Positions 36,701 to 49,445 of a stretch of 64,000 nt of DNA are shown in pieces. The translations under genes and the position numbers were made by a program. The notes beneath the pieces were generated by a model, which was not told the origin of the DNA, searched no databases, and was given only the letters and a program-made list of their open reading frames with translations. The DNA comes from Acorus gramineus (Eukaryota > Streptophyta > Magnoliopsida > Acorales > Acoraceae): NCBI GenBank assembly GCA_030737835.1, contig JAUJYN010000012.1:8369003-8433002 (forward strand). Reading direction: 5' to 3'. Within the stretch, counting starts at the first letter, position 1. Each line of letters opens with the position of its first letter.

Positions 36701-38833
36701 CTAATAGTAGATTTAAATAAGTGTGCCCTTAGGAATCTTTATTTAACGAGTCTTATAATTATGCCATTAAGAGTTTGTTTTTTACTATTTTTTTAGAAGA
36801 GTTTGTCTTTGGTATTTATGGTCATATAAAAAGGATACCACTACTGGCATGACACATGCTCTCGACAATCTCTCTCTTGATTCAAGGAAACACACTGGTT
36901 CAGTAAGTCAAACTGCAGTTCATTTGTGTGCCAAAGTATCAAACAGCATTTACCCAGCAGTGGTAAAAAATAAACAAAATAAAAAACTCTTCCTTCACTC
37001 CAAGCTGTCTCTCTCTCTATGTCTATAATTAACTTTGATGTTCCAGACACCAAATACCATGTTCTTGAAAGCTGATCAAAACATTTAGAATCAAAGGCCC
37101 AAGCACAAGTATTGATATCAACATTAATGTAAACAGTTGCATTTGTACTCTTCTAGACAAGCATTTCCTGGATGAAAGATTTTCATACTTTTCAACCTTG
37201 AGAATAGCTTAATCATACATCTGGATAGCGAAATACAATGGATATAATTATCATGGTTATGTAAATGTAATCACTGGAGTTGTGGCAGTGCCAATAGCTT
37301 GGAAATTAATGCAAACATGGGTCTCCCAAAAAAAAAGGACATTGAATATATAGCTTAAATAAATCATTTCTGTTGCAGATACCTATGAATAATCTGTAGG
37401 ACTTTTGAACCACACGTGAGCATACATTATTAATACAAAAAAATGACATTAATTTAGTTTCTAGAGAAATTACATAAAAAAATGCTAAAAAGAATACCAA
37501 CAAAATACATAAAAGAAATTGCAGCTCAACACACACAGTAAATATCAATGAACCAATAAGAAATTGCAGCAGAGTACATACCTCCTCATCTTTGACATAA
37601 GGCTCATACCAGCCCCACAATGTCTTTGGATCTGCAACATATCTCAAGTACAAAAAACCAACCTGGAATGTCATTAGATCAAATCAGTCCATCGAGTATA
37701 AAATGCTTAGAGCAATAGTGAATTATGGCAACAATATAAAGTACTTTTAGTCATATCATATTGAAAAAAGATATGACAAATAATAAACCAAAAGTACATT
37801 GCTTTATAGTAGGAGTTGAATGCTCCTTTTTCCTAAATCATAAACAGTATTCTCCATTATATGTGGCATAACATCTTTTGATAAATATACAAAAAAAATA
37901 CTATAACATAAATACATACTTTTACTTGGAAATAGAACCTACATAAATGCATGTATTGCATATAGATAGATAGAGATAGAGATATTTGTACAAAACATGT
38001 AGAATACAATTTAAGATCAAGAGAACATGCAATTCTTTGGACGTAACAAGATGTATGGGCACACAAAAAAGTAGGAGCATTAGGATTAATTCAGGTTTCA
38101 ATTATTTTTTTATTTTTGAATGAAAAAGGACATTGGGACTGCAACAGGAGGACTACCCAAGAGGTCACCAAACTCACCAATCCTAGTACTACTCTCACCC
38201 AAACATGCTTACTTAGGAGTTCTGATGGGATTCGATGCATTGATGTTGATCTGATCCTTCTCCCTTTTTGTTGCTTGATTCAGCCACACAAATTATGCCC
38301 TCCTCTCAAATTTATTGCTTGAATTTTATTCTGGTATTTTTTCAATCTACAAGCATGATATATATCATGCAGTAATCTAATCCGAAATCTAAAGGGTGCA
38401 TAATTGAATTTACTTCAGTGATATATTTGCAAATACATGCAAACAAGAATGCATGAGAAGATAACAACAAATGAGAAGAAATAAAATAGATTATATATAG
38501 ATTGCCTGGAAATAGAAATACAAATTCTGATAAGCAACTACTCACAGCTCTAATATATGGAGAATCAGTGTGTTTCAACAGCCCATGCATTTGTTTGACT
38601 GTAAGTTTCATAGTAAAAAATTTGTACAGAAGGCAAAATGCTGTTGAAGGGCCTCTGCAGTTGCCAGTCATCCATGGTTCAACATGATCAACTTGATTGT
38701 ATATCTCATCAATAACTTCATGATAAGTCTTCAATCTGTAGAGCTCTTTAAAATAATCAGAAGAAAGGATATTCATGCAGAGCACTTTCTCTAACAAAGT
38801 GTCGATAGGTTTTCCTGATGTTTGTATCTCCAT
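33727..38833 (-). CDS. PRP38B: PRP38-family pre-mRNA splicing factor (SRL1/PRP38B type)
   Basis: PRP38 proteins join the tri-snRNP and are needed for spliceosome activation; this is the plant form with an RS-like tail. Coding exons on the minus strand, in order: 38833-38546, 37662-37582, 36544-36473, 34906-34589, 34095-33727; all phase 0, 375 aa. Residues 1-175 are the PRP38 domain (METxxSGKPID-like start, EPWMTGNCRGPSTAFC, GRMTTMGVYVRDLLLG, YYFDTLFPRIPVP). Residues 176-228 include ARRPPSVKAALSVSFGQRAP. About 229-300 is RD/RE/RS-rich. The end is NLAKLKDLYGDAS...EEVIRLGGSTWR, as I recall it for Arabidopsis SRL1 (393 aa). ATG 38833 gives MEIQTSGKPID. The last two exons are GC-rich against AT-rich introns. 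The intron at 34096-34588 holds a dispersed repeat copy. Confidence 0.95.
34120..34570. repeat. Dispersed AT-rich repeat, third copy, in a PRP38 intron
   Basis: TTTAAACATGTTATTCG, GATCCAAATTCTGATATTAAT and the following GGATAGAATATGTT match 13160-13270 in degenerate form. It makes up most of the 493-base intron 34096-34588. Confidence 0.55.
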
Positions 38834-40260
38834 TGTCTTGTATGACAGGTCAGTTAGAATGGATAGTGATTGCAGGTAGAAAACTGATGTGCACCAAATC
38901 AAGACACTCTTGTATATATAGTTATATATGGTAAAAGATTCGCTCAACCAATTTGAGTAACAATCAAGAACTTAATCAGAAGGCAAGGCAATCAAACATC
39001 CTCCTCTATTCCTGAAAAAAAGGGAATAACTTGTAAGAGGATCATGAATTTGAATGACAAAACTGAGACAACTTAAAACACTACCATAAAATCAAATCAA
39101 AATTCATGACAACTAAGCATGATTCACAAAATAATAACACCAACGATAATAATAAATTCTAACGATATACTACCAGCGAAATATGGTATGTGCACCCAGC
39201 ATAATCAATTATACCAGAAGTTAGTAGTTAGGAGCTGACAATGGATATGCATTCTACACAGAAAGTTAAAACAGGAATATAGAAGAGCAAAATCAGGCAA
39301 ATACTTCTATATTTTTTTTCACTTCACATTATTTTGAAGATCCCTTACCTTTTTTTCTGGAAAAACAATGAGTGACAAAGATATAACCAGGTTTGACCAT
39401 AAATTACTAAAAATTCCATGTTTCCCTAAACCAGAAAGGAAAGTATTCTATACCCACCTAAGTTCAAGGTGCAATTCCAGGTCCCACACTCCACCCACAT
39501 AAGTGCATCAACTCCCAATCCCATAAACATGACGTGGATCGAATTATCAAACCATCGCGATCAACTTCCCCATAATCATGCATAAATCCAAGAATATATC
39601 CCAACAACCTAGTATGTCACATATAAGATGCTCTCCCAACTCTAGAACCCCACCCACACGCGCATGCAGCGCCTAAGTAACAAAACATGTTCTTGAAATC
39701 CAACAGAAACCCATGACAACCAAACAGTGTCAAACCCCTCATCCATTACAAAATACGATTGTTAACCAACCACTTGATTATTTTCAAGTTGAACTTATGA
39801 TCCATGCCAATTGCACTCATTGAGCTCAGAAAACCTAAAAACCCTTTCAATCCCTTTCAATCCACGAAAGGTCCCCACCCATCCAAAACGAAACCCTAAA
39901 TTCCCAACCACCCTAATTAACAAAATCAACCTCCGGGAACCACCAACCCACTTAAACCTCAGAATTAACGGTACCATCTAAAAACCTATAAAACACAGAC
40001 AGTAACAGGATTTCAAAGAATCAAATTCAAGAAGCTTTGGATTCCCCAAAAATGATATAAAAAATATCCAAAATACACGATCAGAGTCAGAGAGAGGGAG
40101 AGAGAGGAGACCTTCTTCGAATGAATCAATGGAAGCCTTCGATGACGTGCAGGGGATTTTCGACGGCGAGGCTTAGAGAGTGAGAGACGGAGCGAACCCT
40201 AGAAAATTATTTCGATAAAATGGAGTAGCGAGAGAGAGAGAGAGAGAGACCCAGAGGAAG
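38834..40260 (-). other. PRP38 5' UTR exon and 5' UTR intron
   Basis: On the minus strand a leader exon of about 150 bases ends at 40112 in AAG/GTCTCC. It carries a GA/CT microsatellite (40226-40247) and CTAGGGTTCG, a telo-box-like element. The intron probably ends at CATACAAG just before the ATG (38837), with TTCTAAC about 25 bases before it as a branch site. The acceptor choice is inference; I saw no upstream ATG in the leader exon. Confidence 0.5.
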
Positions 40261-40312
40261 TGTTTATACTGCCACCCCCTCTCTCTTTATAGTTCGCTCC
40301 ATTTTTTTTGGG

Positions 40313-40395
40313 ATTTCGCATGGGCCGGGTCAGCCCATGGACCGGTCCAAATAAAAAAAGTGATCGTACACGCAGTCTGTTTTACAGCCCATTTT
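40313..40395 (-). promoter_or_regulatory. PRP38 promoter with site II (TGGGCY) motifs
   Basis: GCATGGGCCGGG (40318-40329) and AGCCCATGG (40333-40341; TGGGCT on the minus strand) sit 60-80 bases before the leader exon, and AGCCCATTTT follows at 40386. TCP-bound site II elements with telo-boxes are common in promoters of plant housekeeping genes. No TATA box is placed convincingly. Confidence 0.5.
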
Positions 40396-41230
40396 GCAGT
40401 CCCGTATATTATGATAATGTAGTATATACTGTATTAACATAGTGTATATTACACTATCATAATATATATTGCAGTCCATTTTTTTCTTTTTTCACCGTGA
40501 AAAAAAATACACCAATGTATCTAAATGTATACTTCATTTCATATAATAGCATGCACTTTAAAGGGTGGGTGCGTAATTTTATAAAAAAAGAAAAACGGGA
40601 TGAATTGCAATTGGGGTTGCAAATAGGGCTACGTGTATCTTTTTCCAAAAAAAAAAAGTACACTGATACATTCAATCCGCTTTTCAATCCAGTATGCAGT
40701 CTCATACTGCGCTATCATAATATATGATACAAAAAAAATTCATTTTTCATAGTAAAAAAAATATTATTGTATCTCAGTATATACTTCATTTTCATATAAT
40801 AACATATACCTCAATAAGAGAGTGAAAAGGAAAATCGATGGAGATTGCAATCGGGGGTGGCATATCGTTTTCCAAATTTTTTTGAAAAAAGTATATTTGG
40901 AAAGAAAATGATATATTATGTAACTGCATATGTAGTTATCATCGTTTTTTTTTTTTTAATATCCTCGTTCATTAATAGCATATATTGTTATTCAATTTAA
41001 AATATATATTGAGATATATAGTGTATTTGTACTTTGAAAAATAAAAAAATTATAACCCCATATATTATGATAGAACTTATACATTGTAATAGCATAGGAT
41101 ATACTATGCTATCTAGTGTATGGAACGGCAGATGGAACTACAAAATAGATTGAGTGCATCAACACTATATTTGAAAAGAACACTGATACTCTCAACCTAT
41201 TTTATAGTTCATCTGCAGTTTAGAAATGAT
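40396..41230. repeat. Spacer with diverged TATATTATGAT repeats
   Basis: Phrases like TATATTATGATAATGTAG, ACTATCATAATATATATTG, GCTATCATAATATATGATAC and CATATATTATGATAGAAC recur in both directions near 40400, 40450, 40710 and 41060. They look like nested or worn copies of one small element. No gene seen. Confidence 0.4.
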
Positions 41231-41691
41231 CCCCCAACCACCCTCTCAATTTCACCAACCAAATTATTTTTTGGGTTGGTGAGGTTGAGAGAGGGGATGG
41301 CAGAGAGAGGGAGAAAGAGGAAGAGGGATAGAGAGAGAGGGAGGATGGTGGCAGGAGGTGAAGAAGTGTGTCAGACAGAGGATTATGAGGAGGGGGTGGG
41401 GCGAAGGTGGGCAATGGATGGAGGAGGCTAAGAAGAGTAAGGGGAGAGAGAAAAAGAGGCTGATCGAGGGGGTTCGACCTCCTCCACCTGCCGCCCACCT
41501 TCATCCCGTCACTTTGCCCGCCTCTATCGCCCGCCGCCCCATCTCTCTCTCTCTCTCTTTCTCCCCGACCTTTACCCGACATCTTCCGTCTGTCACCCCT
41601 TCTCATGTTGCCTTCCTCCACCCTCCTTTTTCTCTCTCCCTCTTCCCCGGCCTCACCAACCAAAAGTATTACTGTGAAGGTTGGTTGGGGG
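41231..41691. mobile_element. Foldback element with purine-rich and pyrimidine-rich arms
   Basis: The ends are CCCCCAACCACC and GGTTGGTTGGGGG. AATGAT flanks both sides (41225-41230 and 41692-41697). The left half is G/A-rich (41280-41460), the right half C/T-rich (41520-41650), and they pair imperfectly over about 200 bases, with TTTTGGTTGGTGAGG-like text shared by both arms. Frames over 100 codons on both strands come from this composition. The transposon class is uncertain because the target duplication is 6 bp. Confidence 0.65.
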
Positions 41692-41699
41692 AATGATAT

Positions 41700-44600
41700 T
41701 CCCACATTATTATGGTGATCTTCTTTACATTACATTAAAAAAATGTATTACTTCATATTAGAGCATCTTCAATACTGTATTTATATTCATATCAAATTTA
41801 AATTTGAATAAAAATCTCATAAAATCATCTTCAACACTTAACCCAAAAAACATAACAAATGACGTGAAACTCAAAAATTTGTCCAGACCAAAGAAAACTC
41901 AAACTTTACTCAAAATTTTTTGACCGCTCTTTTTTAGGCAAAATCAATGAATAAGTGGGAGAAGATGAGAAATTTTGAAAAGATTTGAGTAAAATACAAA
42001 GTAATGGTTGGAGATACATCATACCAAACAAAACATTTACTCAAATTATTATTGAAATTTAAGTTAAATTTGAGTAAGGGCTTGACATGACTTTAGACAA
42101 ATACCTTTCAAATGTGGTTGTAGTTCGGAGGGATTTATTTTGAGTTTTTTTCACTTTCAAATAGATTGGTTTTCATAAGTAATTTTCACTTAAATAGATT
42201 CTTAGTAACTGCTTTGAATAATAATAAAAATATAGGAATGTCAATGTTCCATGGGTATCTCATCTTAATAAATGAATAATTTTATTAATTTTCATATTTT
42301 TTTATTTTAAATAGTATGTTCAAAGATTTGCATTAAAAACTGTTCAACTTATTTTACATGCTTAATAAAACTTCATAAAAACATTTATATTCACCTCGTT
42401 GACATGTTAAGAATTCGAGATCCAAAATCATAAAATTCTTTAAATGATATGGAAAAAATATATGAAATCAATTTCTTCTAATATCTCAATCATATTATTA
42501 AAGGTGATCTAGTTGTATCCTTAATATAAATAAAAAGTCAATAAAAATCTTCAACCCTTATATCTCATCTGTTGTGACATTAACACTCGCATTAATTCTT
42601 TATATAAGAAATATTATTCCAACATTTCATGCTAAATACGCACGTAACACACAAAACTCATTAGGTTTCATGCCAACATTATTTCAATAGAATTACAACT
42701 TAATTATGTAAATATATGGCATATCTTGTTGATGGATGAATTTCAATGTCATTGTTACATTTTTGCTTGTCATCAGTATATATTAATAAGCATTAAAATA
42801 TACAAATACAAGAACAATTATTATTGAACATTATATTTCATTGTTGGAAGTAAAAAAAAGTGAATGATTGGTTAATATTTAATTTTTCTTTAATAATATA
42901 TGATTTTGAACATCAAAATTTCAAGTATACTATATATTTATGTTTTATATGAGTGTGTTTCTAAACATGTATTATCTTGATATGGATGTTGTTGCACCCA
43001 CGTCAAATTTAATTTCTATCTTATTCTTATTGTAATATATGTGTTTTCTAAAAAAACTGATGTGAAAATTTTTAGTGGCATCTCTATCCTCAATTGACTC
43101 ATCAAATATATTAAGCATGAATCATTAATTGGATTTTAAACAAAAATAAATCTAAATCTCTAAATAGGAACTTGATCTAGTGGGGGCATGATTCAATTAT
43201 AATTTTTAATTTTTTTTAAGACAACTAGATGATATTTTTTAAAAAAATATTTTTATCAAACTCATAAGGATCAAAAGCTTGGTATTACAAATATCATAAA
43301 AATAAATAAAAAGTAAGTTTGGTGAAGAGGTACTCTGATTGGAAAAAATCATAGATGCATACAATCTTTTGCAATTAATTATATTCTATATTATTGTATA
43401 TAATTAAAGAGAAGATCAAGGAGAGAAATGAAAAAGAGCAAGAGTTAAATATCTTCCTTGTCTGGAGAGAAGAAAAGAGAGAGAGAGAAATAAAACTAAA
43501 AAGTTAAATTATTATGAGATTAATTTAGAATCAAGTTTAGAAACATTTAAATGAATACAAATAAAATTTAAATAACCGGGTACACATTTGAAATTTATGA
43601 AAACTCTAAGTAAAATTTATTTGATGAAAATGATTAAATATTTTTTACTAAAATAGTAATTATCAAAAGATTGATTGAATAAACCCTCTGCATTCTATAA
43701 AAAGGGACCAAATGCACATCATCATTTTATTTAATGATTGTCTATCTCCCATAATTATTATTACTTGAGGGTCGATAAATGTACAAACAAATTAAAATCC
43801 TCTTTAACCTAGCAACAACATTATGATAATGGGTATGGTAGCTCCTCCGCTGGATATAATGTAAATAATACGTGAATAAATATTTATAAAAGATGAAAAA
43901 ATGATATGATATATAGAATCTCACGTACAATGGAATAAATTAGGTGGAATAATGCGATCCAAGTGGACCTGAAACGCTAATACAAACTTATTCCTACCTA
44001 TTCAAGTATAACCATATTTGTTTATTTCTTACAAACAAACAAATTCTTGAACCTATTCACCTTTACTCACCCTTATTCCCCTCTTATTTTGCTACCCAAA
44101 CAATGGCTAAATTTCAATTCTTCTTGACTTTATCCACTCATGCAAATAACACAATGATCAGTTTTTCAATTGTATGTTCACTTCGAAATCTAGTTTGTTT
44201 TATTTGCTTTGAAAACTAATACATTGTAACTTCATTTTATGTTGAAGACTTCAAAAACATTTTAAGTGGTCATTGAAGATTGGTTTGAAATTTATATGGG
44301 TATTAATTGAAAGTAGGCTATTGAGGTGTTTGGAGGGGTTGGGAGGGGCATTTTGGTAATGTACCATGTCAGGTTAGTGTTAATCATATTATTTGAATGT
44401 TTTTCAATAAAACAAAGAGGTACAATGATTTTTGGATTTTACAGGGTTTTTTTGTGATTTTAGAATATTTTATGAGAGATATGACGAATTTTTCCTATTG
44501 ATAAATAACATAAGTTTATTTGAATATGATCTTAAATATATGTATTGATACTGATAGAGAATAACAATTTTATTTAGATAATAGTAATTAAGTCATTTCA

Positions 44601-44950
44601 GGTGACAAAGTGGTAAAAAAAATTGAGATAAAAATTTTAAAAATGTTTGATTTGAGCGTTTTCGATTTCTAAGAGATTATTTTGTTATTTTACCTTGCAT
44701 TAATGTGTATTGTGAAAGGATATTATCTCTTGATCGATATTGTTGTACCATTATCATTAAAATTAAGTTTCCATTTTTTTTTGCTTAGTAAATATTTATT
44801 TATTATATTTTTATTTAGAAATCAAACTATGATTTTCCTTCAACATCTCAAATACTTCAAAATACATAAAAAATTTTTTTATCAGAATCAAAACAAAAAT
44901 AAAATCTAAATCTAATTTGACTGAAAACCCACTCACACTAAAGGCTTTAA
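41700..44950. other. Gene-free AT-rich spacer
   Basis: GAGCATCTTCAATAC at 41761 after TTA looks like the left end of the common plant MITE type with GAGCATCTCCAA ends; a right end of this type, GGTTGGAGATGCTCTAAT, stands at 56670. 43940-44105 holds a partial Tourist-like copy ending near CTACCCAAACAATGG. No gene is seen. Confidence 0.45.
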
Positions 44951-44955
44951 AAGAA

Positions 44956-45212
44956 GGGTTTTTTATTTTTTAGTCCTTGTAAACTATATGATTTAGTGAT
45001 CGATCTCTTATTTTTTCATATTTTAGTTTAAGTCTCTATATTTAAAGGATATGTATCTTATTAGTCCCTGGAACTTGGGAGGGACCTATCCCTAAATTAT
45101 TTAGTTTTTTTTTTATATCTTTTAAATTTGAAGACTTGAACTAAAATATAAAAAAAATAAAGTATTGATCATTAAGTCATATAGTGTATGGAGACTTAAA
45201 AAGAAAAAACCA
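44956..45212. mobile_element. Foldback MITE with perfect 9-bp target duplication
   Basis: The two halves pair over about 95 bases each (left GGTTTTTTATTTTTTAGTCC, right complement GGTTTTTTCTTTTTAAGTCT). TTAAAAGAA stands at 44947-44955 and 45213-45221. A 9-bp duplication suggests a Mutator-like origin. No coding capacity. Confidence 0.75.
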
Positions 45213-46009
45213 TTAAAAGAAAACTATCACCCCTCCCCTCATGCTAATAACAATATGGCAACTCAAACACAACTCATGACTACAACCGATGAATATGCAA
45301 CCCTTACTATTCTTTATTTTAGTTAGAACTATTTTTTGCTTTATTTTTTCAAAGAAAAAGTAATAACAAATTTTTTACAAATATATATTTTCAAAAAAGA
45401 CATATATATATATATAATATTTTGAATATGTTTACGTATCACTAAATAGATATGTTTATAGAGATTGAAAATTAAAAAACCCATATTTTTTTAGTACCTC
45501 ATGTAGGAAGCAGAAACATGAAAACTAGGAGAGAGAGAGAGAGTGTCTCACAAAGAATGAACTGTTGGGAGGTGAAATGATTTTTTTTATTTTTTATAAT
45601 AGCTAATATAAATCTACCCCTAACCAAATAATGTCATTTGGAAACTATTAAGCCCAAGTACAGTTAACATCTTTCTTTTTTTTTTTTTTAGACGTAGCAT
45701 ACCTCTCATGTAAATCTAATTATGTATGTAATTTTGTAAAAAAATAAAATATATATTTCATCAATATAATGAGTGTTAGTAGCTACATGAGTGTTATGAT
45801 ACTCATGTCGCGTCTCTTAAAAAATCCAAATAGGGCTTCAGCCACCTCTGTCCTGGTGAGGTGAAGCATGCGTAAACCCAAAAGAAGGGGGAATACATAA
45901 AATAATAAAAATAAATTATTTAACTTACAAGAATAAACTCTGATATAGTTATGTCTGTATAAGCTAACCCTCCGTATGGCATGGAACATAAAACAAGAAT
46001 AATGAAGAA

Positions 46010-46490
46010 TAGATGAGAATAGCTAAAAAAAGTTATTTGTTTTGATAAAATAAACCCTGATAGTTATGTCTGGATAAGCTAGAATAAGGTCTGATAACTA
46101 TTCTAAGGAAATGGTAGAATTGCTTATCAAGGCTTATCTATGTCAATGGATAAAAATACTCTTCTCTGTCATTTTAAAAAAATTATCTCACCTAACAGAC
46201 TCACACAGATTCCAAAAACTGTCACATCTATCAAATCAATCATATATCTCTCACACTATTTCCAGGGGGTATAATTGTCATTTAAAAAATCATAAACTCT
46301 TATTCATCCCTTATCAACCATTTATCATCACTTTATCCAAGGTGAACCAAACAACAAAAAAATCATTTTTACGTTTCTCAATAAGAATAACAAAAAAGAC
46401 AACCAAACAAAAAATTGCTTATTCAGCCTGAATTGTTATTTATCCTAGTATAGCTATCGAGAGTGAATAACCTAATGACACACCCCATAT
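46010..46490 (-). mobile_element. Tourist-like MITE of the abundant family
   Basis: Internal text TTTACGTTTCTCAATAAGAA and ACAACCAAACAAAAAATTGC match the other reverse copies. GTTATGTCTGGATAAGCT near 46063 repeats GTTATGTCTGTATAAGCT near 45948. Exact ends were not fixed. Confidence 0.5.
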
Positions 46491-46924
46491 GGGGGTAAGA
46501 TAATGTATGATTATTATTATAGGGGGTGCTAAAATTGTTTATCATAGTTTATCTATTACAATAGATAAAAAATATTGGTTTATTTTGCATGCATTGTTAT
46601 TTATTCTGGTATAGCTATCAGGAGTGAATAATACTATGTCACACTCCAAACGGGGTGTTAATATTTTGGGTTGCGTGTCTTTCAAAGTATTTTAAAGAAA
46701 ATATTTTTAAATATGTAATATTGATATTTATGATATTTTAAAATTATGTTATTTCATCGAGAAAAAAAATTCACATATTAAATCCACATATAAATTTTTC
46801 TATATGTATATTCATTCACTCCACAACCTATTCTAATAGTATAATAATCTATATTACAATAATTACCCTGGAATAACTTCTCCCTTCTTTTTTAGCCCAT
46901 GATAATTAATTGAATACATAATAA

Positions 46925-47740
46925 GACTTATTATTAAGTATACAATTATTCTGGCATAAGTATAAATATGAATAAAATAATTTTGTGTTTAATTGTGTTT
47001 TGAGTTATCCTCGTTAGGAAACGTAATAATAAAATTTTGTTATCTGAGTAAAATATGAATAAAGTGTGGATAACAATTTATAAAAAGTGAAAAAATAACG
47101 ATAGTTATTTGATAAGTGATTTATAAGAGGTGATGACAGCTGATTTAACAGTTGACCCACATATTATTTGGGTGGAATAACATGGAATAACTTTAATTCA
47201 TGTTTGGTTAGAGAATAAGTCCGGTATAAATTGGAATTAGTCAGAATAACTTCGTTATGGTTGTTTGGATAACTGGAATAAATAAGAATCTGTATACCAG
47301 AATTAACTAGTATAAAATGATATATGGGTTCCATCCACCCATTAGAATTAGTTATTCCAGGTTATTCAAACTAAAAGAATATGTGGGTCAACTATCAAAT
47401 CAACTGGCATCACCTCTTATAAATCAACCATCATTATTTTTTTAATCTTTTATAAATATTTATCCACACTTTATTCATATTTTATCCAAACAACAAAAAT
47501 TTTATTATTACGTTTTCTAATGGGAATAGTTCAAAACACAACCAAACACAAAATCATTCTATCATTATTTATACTAAAATAGTAAATCTCAGAATAATTA
47601 TATTCTTGAATCAAACATGGGCTTAAAAGTTGATTGGAATCCATATACCAATTTATACTAGTTTATTCTGATATAGTTTATCTCTTAGTATTCCTTGCAC
47701 CTAAATAATAAAAAACATCATATTATGTTTTATTCTCACT
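46925..47740. mobile_element. Tourist-like MITE interrupted by an inverted member of its own family
   Basis: The outer copy runs forward from about 46925 to TAACTTTAATT near 47208, and resumes at about 47630 with GGAATCCATATACC and TTATACTAGTTTATTCTG, the text that directly follows TAACTTTAATTCC in the copy at 19161. The inner copy (about 47209-47623) has ends CATGTTTGGTTAGAGAATAA and the complement of GCCCATGTTTGATTC, and lies in reverse. The arms form a hairpin. Confidence 0.65.
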
Positions 47741-48179
47741 TATTAATTGTACTTTTATATATCTAGATGGAGGTTAAAGTGTGTCAAATTTTGTTGGATT
47801 TTTGGCAACTGTTGTAGGTCGCCGACCGTGGGTTATATTAACTGGTTGATTTCATCATTATTGATCTTCTAGAAGTTAAGGCTTGCGTAACGCGTGACAT
47901 ATGGGAGACTGAAACTTGCTTTTTATATTTTTTACTTTCTTAAATACTCATTTGTGGTGGGGACTTACCACATGTGATCTCTCTCTCTCTCTCTCTCACT
48001 CACTTTCTTTTTTATTTTTTTGCGCTTTTACACGTAATAGTCTGACTAGGCGACCAATCTATGTATGTATCTCATGACTATTTAAATATGTTTTAATTTT
48101 TAAAATACTAAACTTTTCTAATGAACCATATAATCTAACCAAAATTATATATCATTTTATTTTAAGTTAAAGTATATAG

Positions 48180-48845
48180 CTTATTGACTTTAAATATTAG
48201 CATCCTATGTAAAGAGGACAAAATCAGGTTAACCGAGTTCAGATTGAGAGATCCGTTCACCCCGCTACTCGTTCGACTTAATGGTGATGATCGTCGGCTC
48301 GCTGAGGCCTCGAACGTCGATGAATGGGGTGTGAATGACCTGCAAAAGGCCATTTGATGCTCAAATCAGTCGAATATTCGATATGTAGTTTTGTAAAAAA
48401 AAAAATCACACGCCTCAATAGAGAGATCCGATTCTCTATTTATAATGCAGGTCATCCTTCACTTATATTATTAGGATATGATCCCAAATATGGCTTAGTC
48501 AGGGGTCTGGGTGGGATGGAGTAGAACTCTTTGCTATTTGTTCCCGCCCTATTCTCTTATGTATTATTTATCGCGTGATCCTTACGCGCTAATTTTCCTT
48601 CCCTTATGTTCTATTTTGGATTTTTGCCACTCTGATATTAATATATTGGGGTAGCAATTGTTTACCATGTCCAAAAAAAAAATGGCTTAAAATCTATCTG
48701 ATTGTCAGATACAAGTGGCACGCCGTAAGTGCAGGATCATGGAACAATCAAGCGGTGAGCGTTGACTAATCAGATGGCGAAAACTCAACCACGTTGTGCG
48801 CTATCATTGGCCTAGAAAATGAACCCTACACTTAAGGTTCCCCAA
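48180..48845. mobile_element. Possible LTR fragment, interrupted
   Basis: GACCTGCAAAAGGCC, then GATGCTCAAATCAGTC and a CTATTTATAATGCAGGTC segment are phrases typical of plant LTR retrotransposon LTRs as I remember them. The piece is interrupted at 48498 by a short retroposon. I could not find a second LTR or TG...CA ends. Confidence 0.35.
48498..48681 (+). mobile_element. Short retroposed sequence with A-tail and 8-bp target duplication
   Basis: ATGGCTTA at 48490-48497 and 48682-48689 flanks a 184-base insert that ends CCATGTCC followed by about ten A. That is the form of a 5'-truncated LINE or a SINE. The insert is not A/T-biased like its surroundings. No tRNA-like box was convincing. Confidence 0.5.
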
Positions 48846-48849
48846 AAAG

Positions 48850-49445
48850 CCTGATGCCCGAAAGCCCGGCCCGGTCCGACCTGTTTTTAAGGTGGGCCAG
48901 GCTCGGGCCTGATTCTGGAACCCGGGCCCGGCTTGCAAGCCCACCCAAACTGGGCCTGTTCAGACTGGCCCATAGGCCCACCCACGGGCCCAGCCCGTAA
49001 GCCCGTGGGGAGGCAATATAATAAATGTGTCACATGTAATTTTATTTGAATTGTAGTTAAATTTTACAAATCATTGACATTTATATAGGTAGTCAACCTA
49101 GTTAGATACATGTAGTTATTTAATTTTTAAGTAATTAATTTATTTAATATTTTTATTTTTAAAAAATCAATAAATGTAAATATTTTTTCTCAACATTATA
49201 CTTCAATTTTGTGTTATTTTAACATTTATATATAAATGAACAACTTAAAATTAAAAAATAAAATATTTAAAATTTGGTCCCTAGGACCAAAGCCTAGGCT
49301 CAGCCCCGGCCTGTGGTTAGAGCCTGAGCCTGGTTTTTTGGCGGCGGGCTGACTCGGCCCGGGCCTGCTGACCAAGCATGCCCGCGGGCTTGTGCCCAGG
49401 GCCGGGCCTGGGCCCTGTTTCAACGGCCCGGCCCTTACCTATACT
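48850..49445. mobile_element. Probable hAT-type relic with GGCCCGGGC-rich ends
   Basis: Both ends are dense in GCCCGGCCCGG/GGGCCGGGC motifs (48855-49010 and 49290-49440) around an AT-rich core, the layout of the hAT element at 7856. Terminal repeats are not clear. Open frames across the ends are motif artefacts. Confidence 0.5.

Noticed and set aside
37306..37674. 122-codon minus frame as a gene of its own
   Set aside because: Only 37582-37662 is coding, as PRP38 exon 2; the rest is intron read through.
41120..41705. Frames of 103, 161 and 112 codons on both strands
   Set aside because: They arise from the purine- and pyrimidine-rich arms of the foldback element; they are simple-sequence readings.
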